NCBI RefSeq assembly: GCF_034190915.1
Contig: NW_026947486.1
Coordinates: 105,802,812-105,866,811 of the forward strand
Source: Cavia porcellus
Taxonomy: Eukaryota > Chordata > Mammalia > Rodentia > Caviidae
Reading direction: 5' to 3'
Length of the DNA stretch: 64,000 bases
Positions 23,457 through 35,693 of the stretch are shown here, one piece after another (positions within the stretch are counted from its first letter, which is position 1; each line of letters opens with the position of its first letter). The position numbers were made by a program, and so were the translations under genes. Under the pieces are notes generated by a model. It saw nothing but the letters and a program-made list of their open reading frames with translations. It was not told where the DNA came from and made no database searches.

Positions 23457-25230
23457 ATTACCAAACAACTTGTACCAAGCCCTGAGATCCGTGCAAGTTT
23501 CCCAGAATTTAGGAAGACACCCAACTGTGGCTTGAGGAGTTTGTTACTTCTATGGGAGGCACTAAAGGAAGCCTGAGACAACTTGCCTATTCCTTAAAAA
23601 TCTGAAGCTGCACTCTGGTGGCCTGGTTTCACATCTTTTGTTACTCTTCTCCAAAGATCTGAATTTGCCTTATTTCAAAATATCGCATTGCGTAGCATAG
23701 TATTCTCTCACTTGGGAAAGTTTTTTCCTAAATTCTACATTAAGCTTCTTAGGAAAATTCAATTGAACTTTTGATTTATAAAGCGAGACAAGCACTTTGA
23801 GAGGAAGATATAATCTAGGTATTTCAATGATACAGATTGTCCCCATCCCAGGAGAATAAGTATAATACCAAAAAAATGATGTTTTAAAAATATGCATAAA
23901 AATATATATAGGGCCTACATATATGGTTTCTGTAAAATAGTTCTTTAGGGCTGGAAAATTTTCTTTCCTATTTAGAGATCTCATAGGTAAGAAAGTTTTA
24001 TATCTCACCTGCAAGCAGTAATCTCTAACAATGGCAAGCAAAAGAGTCACTGGGTATCAGGAGAGAAATACCTTTACCAATATTATTACCTAGAAACCCT
24101 TATGGTAAATACATTAAATGTAATTTTTATATTTCTCCAGAACTCAGTGATATTCTTTCACAATACAAAACAAATACAACTGGGACACTGAGAGTGCATA
24201 CGAAAGAAGTGCCAAAAGATCTGGGGAAAAAAACTAAAAAAGGGAGAAATGTTAGCATACCAGAGAGGAAAAGTCTTGTTAAAAAATGGAAAGACAAAAA
24301 AAGACACCTCCTTATTGTCAATTATTCAAAATACATAAATGATAGAATTTTTAACAAAGAACCAAAACTGAAAAAATTCCAATAGTGGTCAATGATTATA
24401 ATAATTCCATGGGTGGTGTTGACAGAATTTCACCAACATCTAACAAGCCATCCTGAAAACAAAGTGACGGGAAAATATTACAATAAAATACTTAGGCACA
24501 TTCTGGACTAAACAATACGGAACTCATTTGCTATTTATTCCAAACAAGAAGGTTCAAAAAGTCATTTACAATTTAGATTAGGTCTCACAGACAAAGTATC
24601 TGAAAAATACAAGCTAGAAAAACATCAACCAGGAAGTCCACCATCGATGTCTTCACCATTACACTTAATGGGCAAACCTTTTATTGAAATTGTACTACCC
24701 ACAGGAAAAAACAAAAGGCCAACACAACACTATAAAGTGTGATGTTCAAAGACAATAACGCAAAAAGACTTCAGAAAGAGACTAGACACTACGTCCAGAT
24801 TGTAATTTTACATAATATATTGCATGTTTAAAGATATACCACACACAGAAAAATTATTGAATAAATGCCATAAAATTGTTTTTTTTTCTATTTCCTATTA
24901 CAAAAATTAATGAAAAAAAGTACAATTCTTGGTCATCTCATATTTAAATAATTGGAATGGTAAATGCTTAAAGACATCGCCTCTGGGTGATGGAAAAACA
25001 AAAATAAAAGACAGCCACTTCTTTAGTGAAGCATTTTCAGACTTCAGTTCAAGTATATAATATAGCCTGCTTCTCTGCTCTATGCATTATGTCTTCAAGA
25101 AAGTATGTTCTTAAACCGTTTTCCCTACAGGTGAAAGGATTAAGGACCTGAGAAATGTTATTTATACTATGCTTTCTCCAACATTAGAATTGGGAGAAAA
25201 AGTTTTAGTTAAGCCTCAACTTCTTTATCA
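23457..25230. other. Sequence upstream of the alternative ATP11C first exon
   Basis: Before the L1 inserted, 23457 onward lay directly upstream of the MQMVPS exon, so the first few hundred bases may include its old leader or promoter. I see no CpG island or clear TATA element. A lysine-rich open frame at 24194-24385 (plus) matches nothing I recognise and is probably chance. 24400-24830 has a vague L1-like look but I cannot assign it. Confidence 0.5.
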
Positions 25231-25370
25231 TTTTGTTTTGTTTTGTTTTGTTTTTTGAGACAGGGTCTCCTGTTATAGTGCAAGCTAGTCTTGAACTTCG
25301 TAGCCCAGGCTGACCTAAAATTCACAGTAATCTTCCTGCCTTAGCCTCCAATTTCTGAGATTACAGCTCT
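25231..25370 (-). mobile_element. B1 SINE
   Basis: Reverse-oriented B1: a (TTTTG)n tail, then gagacagggtctcctgttat, tagcccaggctgacc and gagattacag. Confidence 0.85.
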
Positions 25371-26259
25371 ATCTTTAAAATAAGGTCATCTAACCTAAGA
25401 GATTACTCACAGTAAGATTAATACAAATATCCAGAGATTGCCATAAATGACTCTATTCACATGAACAAAGGATAACGTCTGCAGATGTTAACTGACTATG
25501 GGAATATTAAACCTCTAGCAACTGGGGCAGCACAGAACCAACTGAAGCAATATTCTCAACATCAGCTAGATGTAAATGTTTTATTTAAAGTTGGAAAGTT
25601 TCTGGCACTACAGGGGGAAGCACTGACAATTCTCATGCCCCCTCTGAGTGAGACAGGTCCAGTATCAGAGAGCATTTGGTGCTAAAACCCTGTACTTTAG
25701 TATACATGAATGGAGATGGAAGTGGACAAATATCATGGCAGATGGCAACTGGGGGGGGGGGTCACTCAAGGAATCCCTAGAGGCTGTTGTCCATATTGCA
25801 TGCCATTAGTCTTTTAGAACTGTTGACTGATATCCAGGCAATAAAATTAAGAATGAAGTCTTCCTTTATGGCAAGAGTACACAGTCATATGGGACATTTT
25901 CTCTAAATCTTCCACCCCTTCACCAAAGTTTTAGATCTGAAGCTGCAGTGCACTATGGATATTAAGTGTTATCATAAATTTCACAGATGATCTATTTCTA
26001 AATTATGTTTAAAGAGATTAAAAGAAATTATTGAGACATTTAAAATTATAATGTATAATTTTTACTGTATGGAGGCAGAGAAATATGAATGCATCAAATA
26101 TATAGCAAACAATACTTTGCATATAAATAAAAATTGTTGGATTGTTAAATTTTAATATGTCCCTAAGTACTGCCAGTTAGCAATGTCAGAGATGAAATGG
26201 CAAGAATATCAGAGGGCTACAAAACTGTATTATAATAACAAGTTAAAAATGAGGTTCCT
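25371..26259. other. Unassigned sequence
   Basis: AT-rich sequence with one run of ten Gs near 25751. No gene or repeat recognised. Confidence 0.55.
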
Positions 26260-26345
26260 ACCAGGGATTTAGCTCAGCAGGTACAGCACCTGCCTGGCAA
26301 GCGCGAGGTCATGAGTTCGATCCCAGGTACCAAAAAAATAAAAAA
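26260..26345 (+). mobile_element. ID-type SINE with target-site duplication
   Basis: ccagggatttagctcagcag leads to tgagttcgatcccaggtacc and an A-rich tail. The direct repeat gaggttcct flanks it at 26251 and 26346. Confidence 0.92.
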
Positions 26346-27228
26346 GAGGTTCCTTAGAATGGGGGAAACCTATGCCTGTGGCCCCTCCAACCTGGCTATT
26401 CACAATGCATCCTCACATAGCAAAAGCTCAAAAAAAGTCTAGAAGAGACCTTTTTAACCTTGCATAGATCAGCACTTCCCCAAATAATTTCATCATGGGA
26501 CTCCTTTTCTCCTCAAGAAGATTCAGTGACACCCCACTTACTACAACATGATTTGAGCAATGTGACTCTATTATATTTCTTAGCTTATGAAATATGTCTG
26601 AACATACAGGCTACATTCATGTTAGAGTCCACTGGCAGGGAAAACAAATAGCATTCAAGGATATGGACATGAGATAACTGGTCCGACTGTGACAATTTTA
26701 TCCCCGTTTGCAAAAAACAGATTAAGTAAAATAAAATATTTGTCTATGATCCCAAGTGATGTTTTTGCTTCTAAAGCTTGATTATGAGAGGCAAAAAATC
26801 AGAAGATCTTGATTCTAATCAACTTCTACTACCAATTTATCTCTGTTACTTGGGGAAGTCCTGGCATTGCTTTCTCTATATGTAACTTGGAGAAGGCTTC
26901 ACTAGATGCTTTGATCTAAGAAGATACAGATGAATCGGAGCCAGATCCAGCAAAAAACACTAAAATACAGTTTAAAATACTGCATCATTTGCTACCTATT
27001 TCAGCCTAGACTCAAAATAACACAAAGAAAAATCATTCAAGAGTAGGAAAAAAGATTATTCGTTTAAAGGTAAAGGATACAAATACACATGAGATACTGT
27101 GCAGGGGATAACACTTCTTTGCAGGCTTCAAATCAAAAAAGGATGGAGAAATAAATGTAACATTACAAAAGGCCACAAAGACTAGGGAAAGGTTCATGTG
27201 ACAATGCCTTTTTAAAAATATTTAAATA

Positions 27229-27424
27229 AAAGCCAAAAATGGTGGCACATGCCTACGATCCCAGGTTGAAGCAGGAGCATTGCAAGTTCGAACCCAATCT
27301 GAGCCAATTTAGCGACACCCTGTCCGAACATAAAAAATAAGAAAAGGGCTGAGGATGTAACTCAGTGAGAAGGTCCTGAATTTAATACCCAGTATAGCAA
27401 AATTAATAAGCAAATAAATAAACA
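27229..27424 (+). mobile_element. B1-dID chimeric SINE
   Basis: The B1 part (aatggtggcacatgcctacg, gcaagttcgaacccaatctg) is joined by an A-rich linker to the ID-like part (ggctgaggatgtaactcagt, tttaatacccagta). Confidence 0.85.
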
Positions 27425-29119
27425 ATTATTCTAATACATGCTCACTAAATTAAACTCTTTTAGGATGCTAATTTTGGTGCACTGGAAAGTGCATGGCACT
27501 TTCAGGTTTTAAGAGTGTCCATTTAAAGTACCACATGGGCAATTCGTTTAATGGTAGCCTTGATACATGAAAAAAATAAATACATTTCCAAGCATGCCTG
27601 TAAGAAAATAGTTTACTCCTCTGATAAAGTAGAATGAAACCCAGATCCTCACACTCCTGGTAGAAATAACTGCAGGTTATAACAGGTTAGGATTAACTGC
27701 CATAAAGGCATTTTTGGTTTTGTTGTAGTGTTGCTGAACTAGCGAAATTTAAAAGTAGCCAATCTCTTATAATAATAAACTTTATTTTGCACATAACACT
27801 TGTATATAAAGTAAAAAGAAAAAAAAACAGTGACAAAATCAATTAAAAGAATTTTCACTACAGTGGATACAGTCAAAATATGAGTTCCCCAAAATAAACA
27901 CCATTTGGAATAAAAGCCAAACTGTCTCCAAGCTAAACAATTTTTCACAATTATTTTTAAACAGGACAAAGAGTAGCTTGAGGATGTAGTCAAATATGTG
28001 GTTGGCGATAGCAGTAAAGTACTTTTAAAGCACACACGCAGGTATCTAGAACTGTAAGAATTGAAAGTCAAAATTAAATATATCTCATAAGTTTTCACCA
28101 CTAAACAGGCCTTCAGCTAAATTGTGAAACAAGCACTGTAGCAGGTTTTTCATTAAGAGATTCTTCTTCAGTGGAACACGAGCAGATTAGTCATATCAGT
28201 CCTCAAGAATTAATGTTCATAATGGCTCAGTTCTCCTGATTACAATGAATTTCTCTACACTTCATACCATTACAAAGGCATGTATGTATGCTAATGTGGC
28301 TAATGTAAGTCCATTCTTAGTCTACATTTTTAACTCAAGTATGATTTTAAAAATCTAAACATTGATAAACAGAAAGTATTTCCAACATTAAAGTAAAAAA
28401 AGTGGCAGAAACAAATGGAATTAAGGTAGCCTTCAAAAGCTCAAAGCTAAAAGGGACTTGTACTTCTTAGCATTATATGATGTTCAATTAATGGTGGACT
28501 GGCACACCAGTAACTTAAGTTGGTCAAGAAGACTGAAAATAACCAAATAGTCAGTGCCCCTGAGTATTCTAAAACATTCTACTGATGTCCCAGCTTGGTT
28601 TACAGTCATTTGGTAGTTTCCACCTTAAGCCAAAGACAGACAGATTCAACTCCCTGTGTGCTCTGTGCAGCTAACCTATAAAAAGCTGAGGAATACAGAG
28701 AAATGCGTAAGAGAAGGGAAGAAATGGAAATGTGTCAAACCAAACCCAAACTGCCTGCAATGAGAATGTTCTGCTGGAAAATTGCTTTTGCTTCCTCATC
28801 ATTCTCCATACAACTCTCAACTCACCTCCAGACAGCTTTTAAAATATACAGAAATAGTGAGCAAGAGGAAAAGACAGGGTCCTCTCCTAATAGTTCTACA
28901 CTGTTTTTTTTTTTGGAAAGCAATGTATCAGAAGGTTGTTGGATATAGACTTTATGGACTTAGACTCCAATTCAGTCCACTGTGGCTTTGAGCTTTACTA
29001 TAATTTTTATTCTATTAAGTAACATGGCAACGAATTATCAAAGGATGAAATATTTACAACAAATGAAGGGAAGTTTATGCAGTTTAAAGGTAAAATTCTA
29101 GGATAGTTGATTTTTTTTT
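27425..29119. other. Unassigned intronic sequence
   Basis: AT-rich sequence with no convincing gene or repeat. Open frames here are short and have no recognisable motifs. Confidence 0.55.
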
Positions 29120-29745
29120 GAATACAGAAAATAGCAAATTTTGTTGAGGGTATAAAGAAAGTTTAACCCTCATTTACTAGTGATGAGAATGTAAAATGGT
29201 TCAGATGGTGTGAAAACAAAGTGCAGTTTATCAGAAACCACAGAATGATCATATGACCCAGCAATTCCGCTCCTAAGTAGATACAAAAGAACTAAAAACA
29301 AGTGTTGAAAGAAAAATTTGTGGATGAATTTTCATATTTAGCAGTACAATTTAAAATACTCAAAAAGTACAAATAACTCAAATGTCAATTAACTGATGAA
29401 CAGATCAAAATGTGCTACCACCATACAATTAATATTACTCAGCTATAAGGAGGAAATGAAGCACTGATATATGCTACAACATAGGCGAACTTCAAAAACA
29501 TGCTAAGGGAAATAAGTCAGATGCAAAGGTAGCATACATAACTGCATCATATGAAATATTAATAGGTAAACCCATAAAAACAGAAAGTTTTGATGGCTTC
29601 CAGGAGCTAGAGAGAGGAAAATGGGGAGGAACTGCTTAATGAGTCTGGAGTTTCCTTTCTGGATAACTGAAAGTAGAAAGAGTTGGTGGTTGCAAATATG
29701 TGAATGAACTTGAGTAGAAAAACTCATATTCAATTTCTCCTATTG
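29120..29745 (+). mobile_element. Old L1 fragment (ORF2 3' end and 3' UTR)
   Basis: Recognisable diverged ORF2 C-terminal sequence: tatgacccagcaattccgct, attactcagctataagg, ctaagggaaataagtcag, then 3' UTR-like sequence (gatggcttccaggagctaga). Many stops are present in all frames. Confidence 0.8.
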
Positions 29746-29749
29746 CACT

Positions 29750-30480
29750 CTTACAACACAGGTTTCATAACACTTCTGACACCAGATGTGTGGGAGTCAC
29801 ATACCAAGTAAGCAATTACCAAGCAAACAATCAGTTTCTTGGCAGACACCAGCTAGGTGTTCTCTCAGTCGATTCATTTGTGACTATTTACATGGAAACA
29901 GTGTCACATCTTACAAATTGAGAGCTCAGTCCTCAACCCTGGTTCTAGCCAGTTGTACCTCCAGGTGGTTTTACCCCTTCTTTATGGGGAACTTCTTTAT
30001 GGGGCCTTCTTAATTGGGGTTCCCACAGCCTCCTCCTTGGGCTCAAATGACTTGTTTGAGCAGTTCTTAGTGTCCAGGGAAACACGTTTACCAGTTTATT
30101 AGAAAGGATATTACAATGGATCAGATGAAAAAAATGAAAAAGGAACTAACACAAAGCCTCCATGTCCTTTCTGGGAGTGCCACTCCCTATGAAACTCATG
30201 TGTTCAGATACTGAAAGCTCTCTGAATCCTGTCTTTTTAAAATTTTTATTGAGACTCCCATCTAATGCTAACCAATTGAGTGAGGAACATGCAGCAAGGC
30301 CTGTTGGTTCAGATTCTTTTCAGGCTCTCTGTACAGTATTCCTTCCTCTAGGGAAAGGGGCAGGTTCCCTTTTGAAAATGAGATCATATGATCTACTATC
30401 AAATAAAGTAGGTCATAAAATTTCTTTATGGCCAGCCCCAAGACAGAAAGGTGGGAGAAGATTAGTTTCTAAGACCTACT
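29750..30480. mobile_element. Ancient ERVL-type LTR remnant (MER21-like?)
   Basis: Segments such as acacgtttaccagtttatta, gaaaggatattacaatgg and cctccatgtcctttctggga resemble an old mammalian LTR family that I remember only loosely. The subfamily and orientation are uncertain. It has no coding capacity. Confidence 0.4.
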
Positions 30481-30529
30481 CTGGAGTAATAAAAAGCAAT
30501 CAGGAACCATGGACAAAAGAAAGCAAAAC

Positions 30530-30686
30530 TTTCCAAGGCATGGTGGTGCATAATTACAATCCCAGTTACTTGAGAGGCTGAGGCAGGAGGACTATAAATT
30601 CCAGACCAACCCGGAAACTCAGACTCTGTCACAAAATGTAACATGGGGCTGTGGGTATGGTAACAAACAACAACAACAACAACAAA
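30530..30686 (+). mobile_element. B1-dID SINE, 3'-degenerate
   Basis: ccaaggcatggtggtgcata, tcccagttacttgagaggct and gaggcaggaggactataaat, then a weak ID remnant (atggggctgtgggtatgg) and a (CAA)n tail. Confidence 0.75.
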
Positions 30687-30694
30687 CCCAAGAA

Positions 30695-30950
30695 GCTTTA
30701 CTCTGATCCTGCAAGGTCCAGCACATAGTCTAGTCTCTTCTTACCTACCCTACCTCATTTTGCCCTTGGCTTCTCTCTCCTGCTTTCTCTCTTACATCCC
30801 CACTGGCCTCATCATTCCAGGTAAGCCCGTGGCTCCAGCAGGGCTTCTATTCCACTGCTGTCCTCACATAGAAGAGTCTTCCATTATTTCTTTACCTACT
30901 TCAAATCATCATTCATACCTCATCCACTGTCATTTCTAACAGTCTTTTCT
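30695..30950 (+). mobile_element. Possible L2 remnant
   Basis: Pyrimidine-rich sequence (ttctctctcctgctttctct and following) with an L2-like feel but no diagnostic motif. Confidence 0.3.
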
Positions 30951-31233
30951 AAAGATAACACAAACAAAGAGACTAATAACTTGTTCTCTAAAATCTTCAT
31001 CTTTTACAGGGAATTTACAATGAAGAAATCAATCCATGAAAAAAGATCCAATTTAGTTTTTAAAAAAACCATACCTCCAAATATTCTTCAAGTCTCCTAA
31101 ACGATACCTGCCAAACAAATCTTAAGCTGAAGAAATCTTTTGGATTTCTTTAACTTTGCAGGAAGTGCTTTTTGTAAACCTTCTGACGGATTTCAGTAAA
31201 ACAAGGCAATGATTGCAACAATAAGAACTTTGT

Positions 31234-31404
31234 AGCTGTGCTTGCTGGCGCACACCTGTAATCCCAGCATTCAGGAGGCTAAGGCAGGAGGACTGCTTTG
31301 AGTTTGAGGCCAGCCAGGGTTACAAAGTGAGTTCGAGGCCAGCCTGAAGTGCATGGTGAAACTTTGTCTCAAAAACACCAAAAAAAAAAAAAAAAAAAAA
31401 AAAA
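31234..31404 (+). mobile_element. B1 SINE with internal duplication
   Basis: tggcgcacacctgtaatccc, then gttacaaagtgagttcgagg carrying the internal duplication, and a long A tail (31378-31404). Confidence 0.9.
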
Positions 31405-31978
31405 GAAAGAAAGAAATTTGTACAGTCTACTAAGACACTTTAGATCATTCAATAATAATTTAATGTGATTGGTTATTATGCTGTATGGTTAACTGATTTA
31501 TACATACTTCAGATAATTTTATCATGAGCAGTGTTCAGTTATCCCACTGATTAAACAGTTGAGTAAACATGATAGCTAGTATTATTTCTATTTCTATTTT
31601 TAAAAACCAGGCATTAGGCCAGAAATATAATCCCTAATATAATATTGTTTTTGTGAAGGAAATCAGATTAGATTTACATTACATTGACTTAAGGAAATTT
31701 TCCATGAACATAACCTGTGATAAAACACAAAAACAAGTTATAAAAGGGTTTTAGGGTACTCACCCAGAGCTAGTGTGTTTGATAGAAAAGAGAACTGGTA
31801 CTAAGGCAAACAAAATTTGCATCAGCCAAACACATATAGGTGTTCTCTTTTCAAGTCTGCCTCATTTAGTAATCATAAACCTGGACAGGGTATTTTTCAC
31901 AGCACTGATTTCAACAGAAGCAAAGGAAAAAGAAGTACCAGTAGCTTACAGAAAATCCTATTAAAAAATGACTTTACC

Positions 31979-32142
31979 AGTCAGGCATGGTGGCATGCAC
32001 CTGGGAGGCTAATGCAGGAGAATCACAAGTTTGAGTCCAGCCTAGACAACATAGCAAGACCCTGTCTCAAAAGAAAAAATATTTTGAAAGGGTTAGGATA
32101 TAGCTCCATGTACAGATCCTGGGTTCTATCCCCAATATGTAC
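31979..32142 (+). mobile_element. B1-dID SINE with internal deletion
   Basis: tcaggcatggtggcatgcac jumps to ctgggaggctaatgcagg, so about 15 bases of the B1 are missing. The ID part reads gttaggatatagctccatgt and ggttctatccccaatatg. Confidence 0.85.
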
Positions 32143-32159
32143 TGTCCATCGCATGCTCG

Positions 32160-32216
32160 CTCGCACTCACTTGCTCTCTCTCTCTCTCTCTCCCTCTCCC
32201 TCTTTCCCTCTCGCTA
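32160..32216 (+). repeat. C/T-rich simple repeat
   Basis: tcgcactcacttgctctctc passes into (CT)n and ccctctccctctttccctct. Confidence 0.9.
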
Positions 32217-33774
32217 TCTGATTCTCACGCACATACACATCTCAATCATTAATTAACAGATATTACACATTTAGTCACATAGTTGACATACCAATTAGTA
32301 AGAAAAATGCACACAGTATTTGTTAATAAATGCATAAGCAACAGCACATAATCACCATTATGGTTTCTTGGATCATAGTTTCCACAATAGGTTCTAACTA
32401 CTGGGTAATTAACTCAAAATCTAGATACCTCCCTTCAAATGGAAAGCAGACTAGTATCTTTGTTTTCAATGATTTTTACCTGTAGTCCAGAATATTTATA
32501 AATGAAAGTATTTGTTCATGATGGGTGTCAAAATCTTATGAAGATTAAAATATTGCTTGTATTGTTCACTGCACATACTTCCCTCTATGAAGCAATCTTT
32601 CTAAAGTATAGTGTGGAACAGAGAAGGAAAACTGCAGTCTAAGATGGTTGTCAGTGCAACAGGATTAGGCAAAGAAGCTACTGCATTTCTTCAAATGAAA
32701 CTCTAAATAACAATATCAAAATTCAACATTTCAGGGCTGCACAGCTATCAAGACAACTTTTCATTGATATTCAAATAATGAATTTTCTCCCACCAGGTTT
32801 TGTTATCCCTATGCTGAGACTACCGTAATAAGAGTTATATTTGAGCCACAGAAGTTGCCACTTACTAAATTTTTGGGATCTTATTTTAGTAGAAAATGCT
32901 ACAAACAGCAAAGTTTTTAAAAGGTACCTACCTTTATAATAGGCTTTCTTGCTCTGGAGTTAAGTACGTAACCTAGTAAGATTTTTTTAAAAAAATTATT
33001 AATATGATTTTTTTAAGTAACTTCTTAAGGAAAGTCACTCTTTTTTTCCAGTTCTGCTAACTAAGCAGTTGGTATTACTAGGTCAAAATCAGATCATGTA
33101 ACTTAAAGAAGATAGGCCTGTGGCTCTCTAGGCCACATTTATCTTGCCTGCTCCTGCCCAGACTGCATGAACAGGTTTTTAATCCCATACCCTTTACATG
33201 TCCTTCAAGGCTACCACTCTGATACCCAACAACCCTCATCTCCTTCTTTTACTCTTTCACGTTTTGCCACTGTGGAAGGTCATCGGTTGGCAAATAGCAG
33301 CAGAGTAGGGTGACACCCAATCACTTTGCCCCTTTTGCCCGCACACTATCTCTGACTACCCTCTAAGCTAGGGCTGTACCAGGTCCTGCCATTAATGAGT
33401 TTACAATCTCACGAGGATGACAGAAAACTCATGTAGGACATGAACGAAGGGACCATAAAAGTATGTTTGTAGCACACTATTAAGTAAACAGAGAGGAAGA
33501 AAGGAACAAGGGTTACTCAAATGCAGAGGCTAAGATCAAGTGGAGTTAATCTAAAACTTCCAGATTAACATGTGTCTGAGCCTTGAGTAATTGGTATCTC
33601 TTCTAATCTAGAATATGATCAGATTAGTTTTAAAATACATTGTAGATTTCATGGGTCATATACCTAAGTAAGAGTTCATAAACTATGACAAGATAATTTC
33701 ATTTTTGGTTGTATACTATCCTTGGTTTCAGGGCTACTCTAAATAAATCTGACTTTCTTCAGCCATTCCTTTTG
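32217..33774. other. Unassigned intronic sequence
   Basis: AT-rich. The part around 33350-33600 (ctaagctagggctgtacc, atgagtttacaatctcacga) may be a reverse-oriented L2 remnant. No gene seen. Confidence 0.45.
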
Positions 33775-33918
33775 TTGGTCTTTTTGAGACAGCGTTTCGC
33801 TAGGCAGTTCAGGCAGGCCTTGAACTCACTCTGTAACCCTGGCTGGCCTCAAACTCACAGCGATCTTCCTGCCTCAGTCTCTCTAGTGCTGGAATCAAAA
33901 GTACACCACCAGGCCTAG
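33775..33918 (-). mobile_element. B1 SINE
   Basis: Reverse-oriented B1: tttttgagacagcgtttcgc, then cttgaactcactctgtaacc and ctggcctcaaactcacagcg, showing the internal duplication. Confidence 0.88.
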
Positions 33919-34249
33919 ACTTCTTTGACCATTCTTAATGTGTCTTCCACTACCAGTCATCATTAAGAATCTCTGTTCTACCAAAGTGACTGCTGACCTC
34001 ATTTTTTTCTCCAAGCACCTCAGTTTACTCTCAACTCCTGCTCTCTTGGGCTGAAATTGCCTGCACGTCTCCTTGAAAGTAAACTGAAAGTTCAACTAAT
34101 GCCAAATACAACAGCCTAATTAAGAGTCTGTGTAACATACAGAGTATTGTAGATACATACAACTGGCAAACCCTTAGAGACTGGCTTCCTTATTAAGGTG
34201 ATCACAGTCAGTGATTCTTGGAATCCTATGTCATCTTACCTCGATACAG

Positions 34250-34342
34250 AACTGGAAGGCTCAGAGGTGTAAGTGGCTGCCTGGCAAGCACAATGTCCTG
34301 AGTTCAATTCCTGGTACCCACTTTGCAAAACACACACAAAGA
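34250..34342 (+). mobile_element. ID-type SINE
   Basis: aaggctcagaggtgtaagtg, gctgcctggcaagcacaatg and tgagttcaattcctggtacc; (CA)-rich tail. Confidence 0.8.
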
Positions 34343-34561
34343 GAAAAAGAAGCAAAGAAAACTTTAACACCTAAGTGTGTATTATTAGTAGATGAAAAAT
34401 TTTGTAGATACACAGATGGAACGACGAATTAAAGTATTACAGACAAATATGGCTCACTCGTTTGACTAAACCAGGCTGGCTTCAGAATCAAACTATCATT
34501 TAGAGTCATGAAATCATCCAGGATCATCAAGCTAAAACTAAGATGAGAATACAGTTTGATC

Positions 34562-34661
34562 AGGTAGGGGATTTAGCTTAGCGGCGTAAGCACCTGCCTT
34601 GCAAGTGTGTGATTGTGAGTTCGATCCCCGGTACCGATAAAAAAGAAAAAGAAAAAAAAAA
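34562..34661 (+). mobile_element. Young ID-type SINE, plus orientation
   Basis: ggggatttagcttagcggcg, gcacctgccttgcaagtgtg and gagttcgatccccggtaccg, then an A-rich tail. It is flanked by a direct repeat of about 16 bp (gaatacagtttgatca at 34545 and 34662). Confidence 0.95.
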
Positions 34662-34727
34662 GAATACAGTTTGATCAAGGCACGAGTCTCAACATTTAGC
34701 TGTCTTATAAATATCTTCAAATTAGTG

Positions 34728-34831
34728 TATTTTTTTTTTTGTCTTTTTCCTTTTTATTGGTACCGGATATCGAACTCATGATTGCCTGCTTGCAAGGCAG
34801 GTGCTTATGCCGCAGAGCTAAATCCCCAGCT
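34728..34831 (-). mobile_element. Young ID-type SINE, minus orientation
   Basis: A T-tail, tctttttcctttttattggt, tatcgaactcatgattgcct and gcttatgccgcagagctaaa. It is flanked by aattagtgtattttt on both sides. Confidence 0.95.
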
Positions 34832-34954
34832 TAATTAGTGTATTTTTGATGCTCAAAAATCAGAGGTACTCTGATATATACAATTAAATTTATCACTTTT
34901 TCAGAGTGTATGACAATTACAAAGTTATTTCAAAGTGGCCACACAAGGAATAGT

Positions 34955-35190
34955 GAAGCAGAGAAATACACTGGCTAAGTGTGTGGATTCTACAACCAGA
35001 TGGCTGGGTTTGAATCTTGGTTCTGCCATTAACTGGTGTAAGTTCTTTAAACATGTGATGGCTCAGCTTTCTCTCCAGTCAAATTGGAAATGATGATATT
35101 TGCTGGCTTATAAAGTATGAAACAAGCAATACTTTCATAAAGTAAATATTCAAAAATGTTGGTTACTGTTATACAGTATTATGGTCAATT
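34955..35190 (+). mobile_element. MIR SINE
   Basis: Good MIR order: acaaccagatggctgggttt, gaatcttggttctgccatta, then ctttaaacatgtgatgg and a degraded 3' part. Confidence 0.75.
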
Positions 35191-35536
35191 TCTTTGCTAA
35201 TAACCAGTTGCTTCCAATAAAGATAGGAAACTGAAGTCCATATAAAAATGTCATGCTAATACAAATAACTGAAACATATCTACATGGTTATAACATTAGA
35301 AATTCAGTGAACAAATGAAATCAACATAAATATTTATCTAACTAAAATAAAAACAGTGATACAACTTTTGTGAAACAGAAGCAAAGAGCAAGAGCACAGG
35401 CTGATGAAATCAAAATGACCACAGATGTTTCTGAAATGAACTATGTTATACTAACGAGATGACACTTTCGTTATTATATGAACATAAGACAGAATGGCAC
35501 ATTGTGACTTGACTCAAGACTTCAAGGGAACATTCT

Positions 35537-35693
35537 TTTTTTTTTTTTTTTTTCAAGACAGTCTTACTATGTCATTCAGACTAGCCTTCGACTCACTATG
35601 TAGTCCAGGCCATCCTCAAACTCACTGTGATTCCCCTGGCTCAGCATCCCAGGTGCCCCGATTTCAGGTATGCATCACCATGGCTGGCTTGCA
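35537..35693 (-). mobile_element. B1 SINE
   Basis: Reverse-oriented B1: T18 tail, caagacagtcttactatgtc, cgactcactatgtagtccag and gtatgcatcaccatggctgg. Probable target-site duplication gaacattct on both sides. Confidence 0.9.

Noticed and set aside
24194..24385. Lysine-rich 63-codon frame as a possible gene or processed pseudogene
   Set aside because: No family match comes to mind, it overlaps an antisense frame of similar length, and it has no supporting splice or promoter signal.
25751..25760. Run of ten Gs as a possible G-quadruplex
   Set aside because: A single short G run without the further G tracts needed for a convincing quadruplex.
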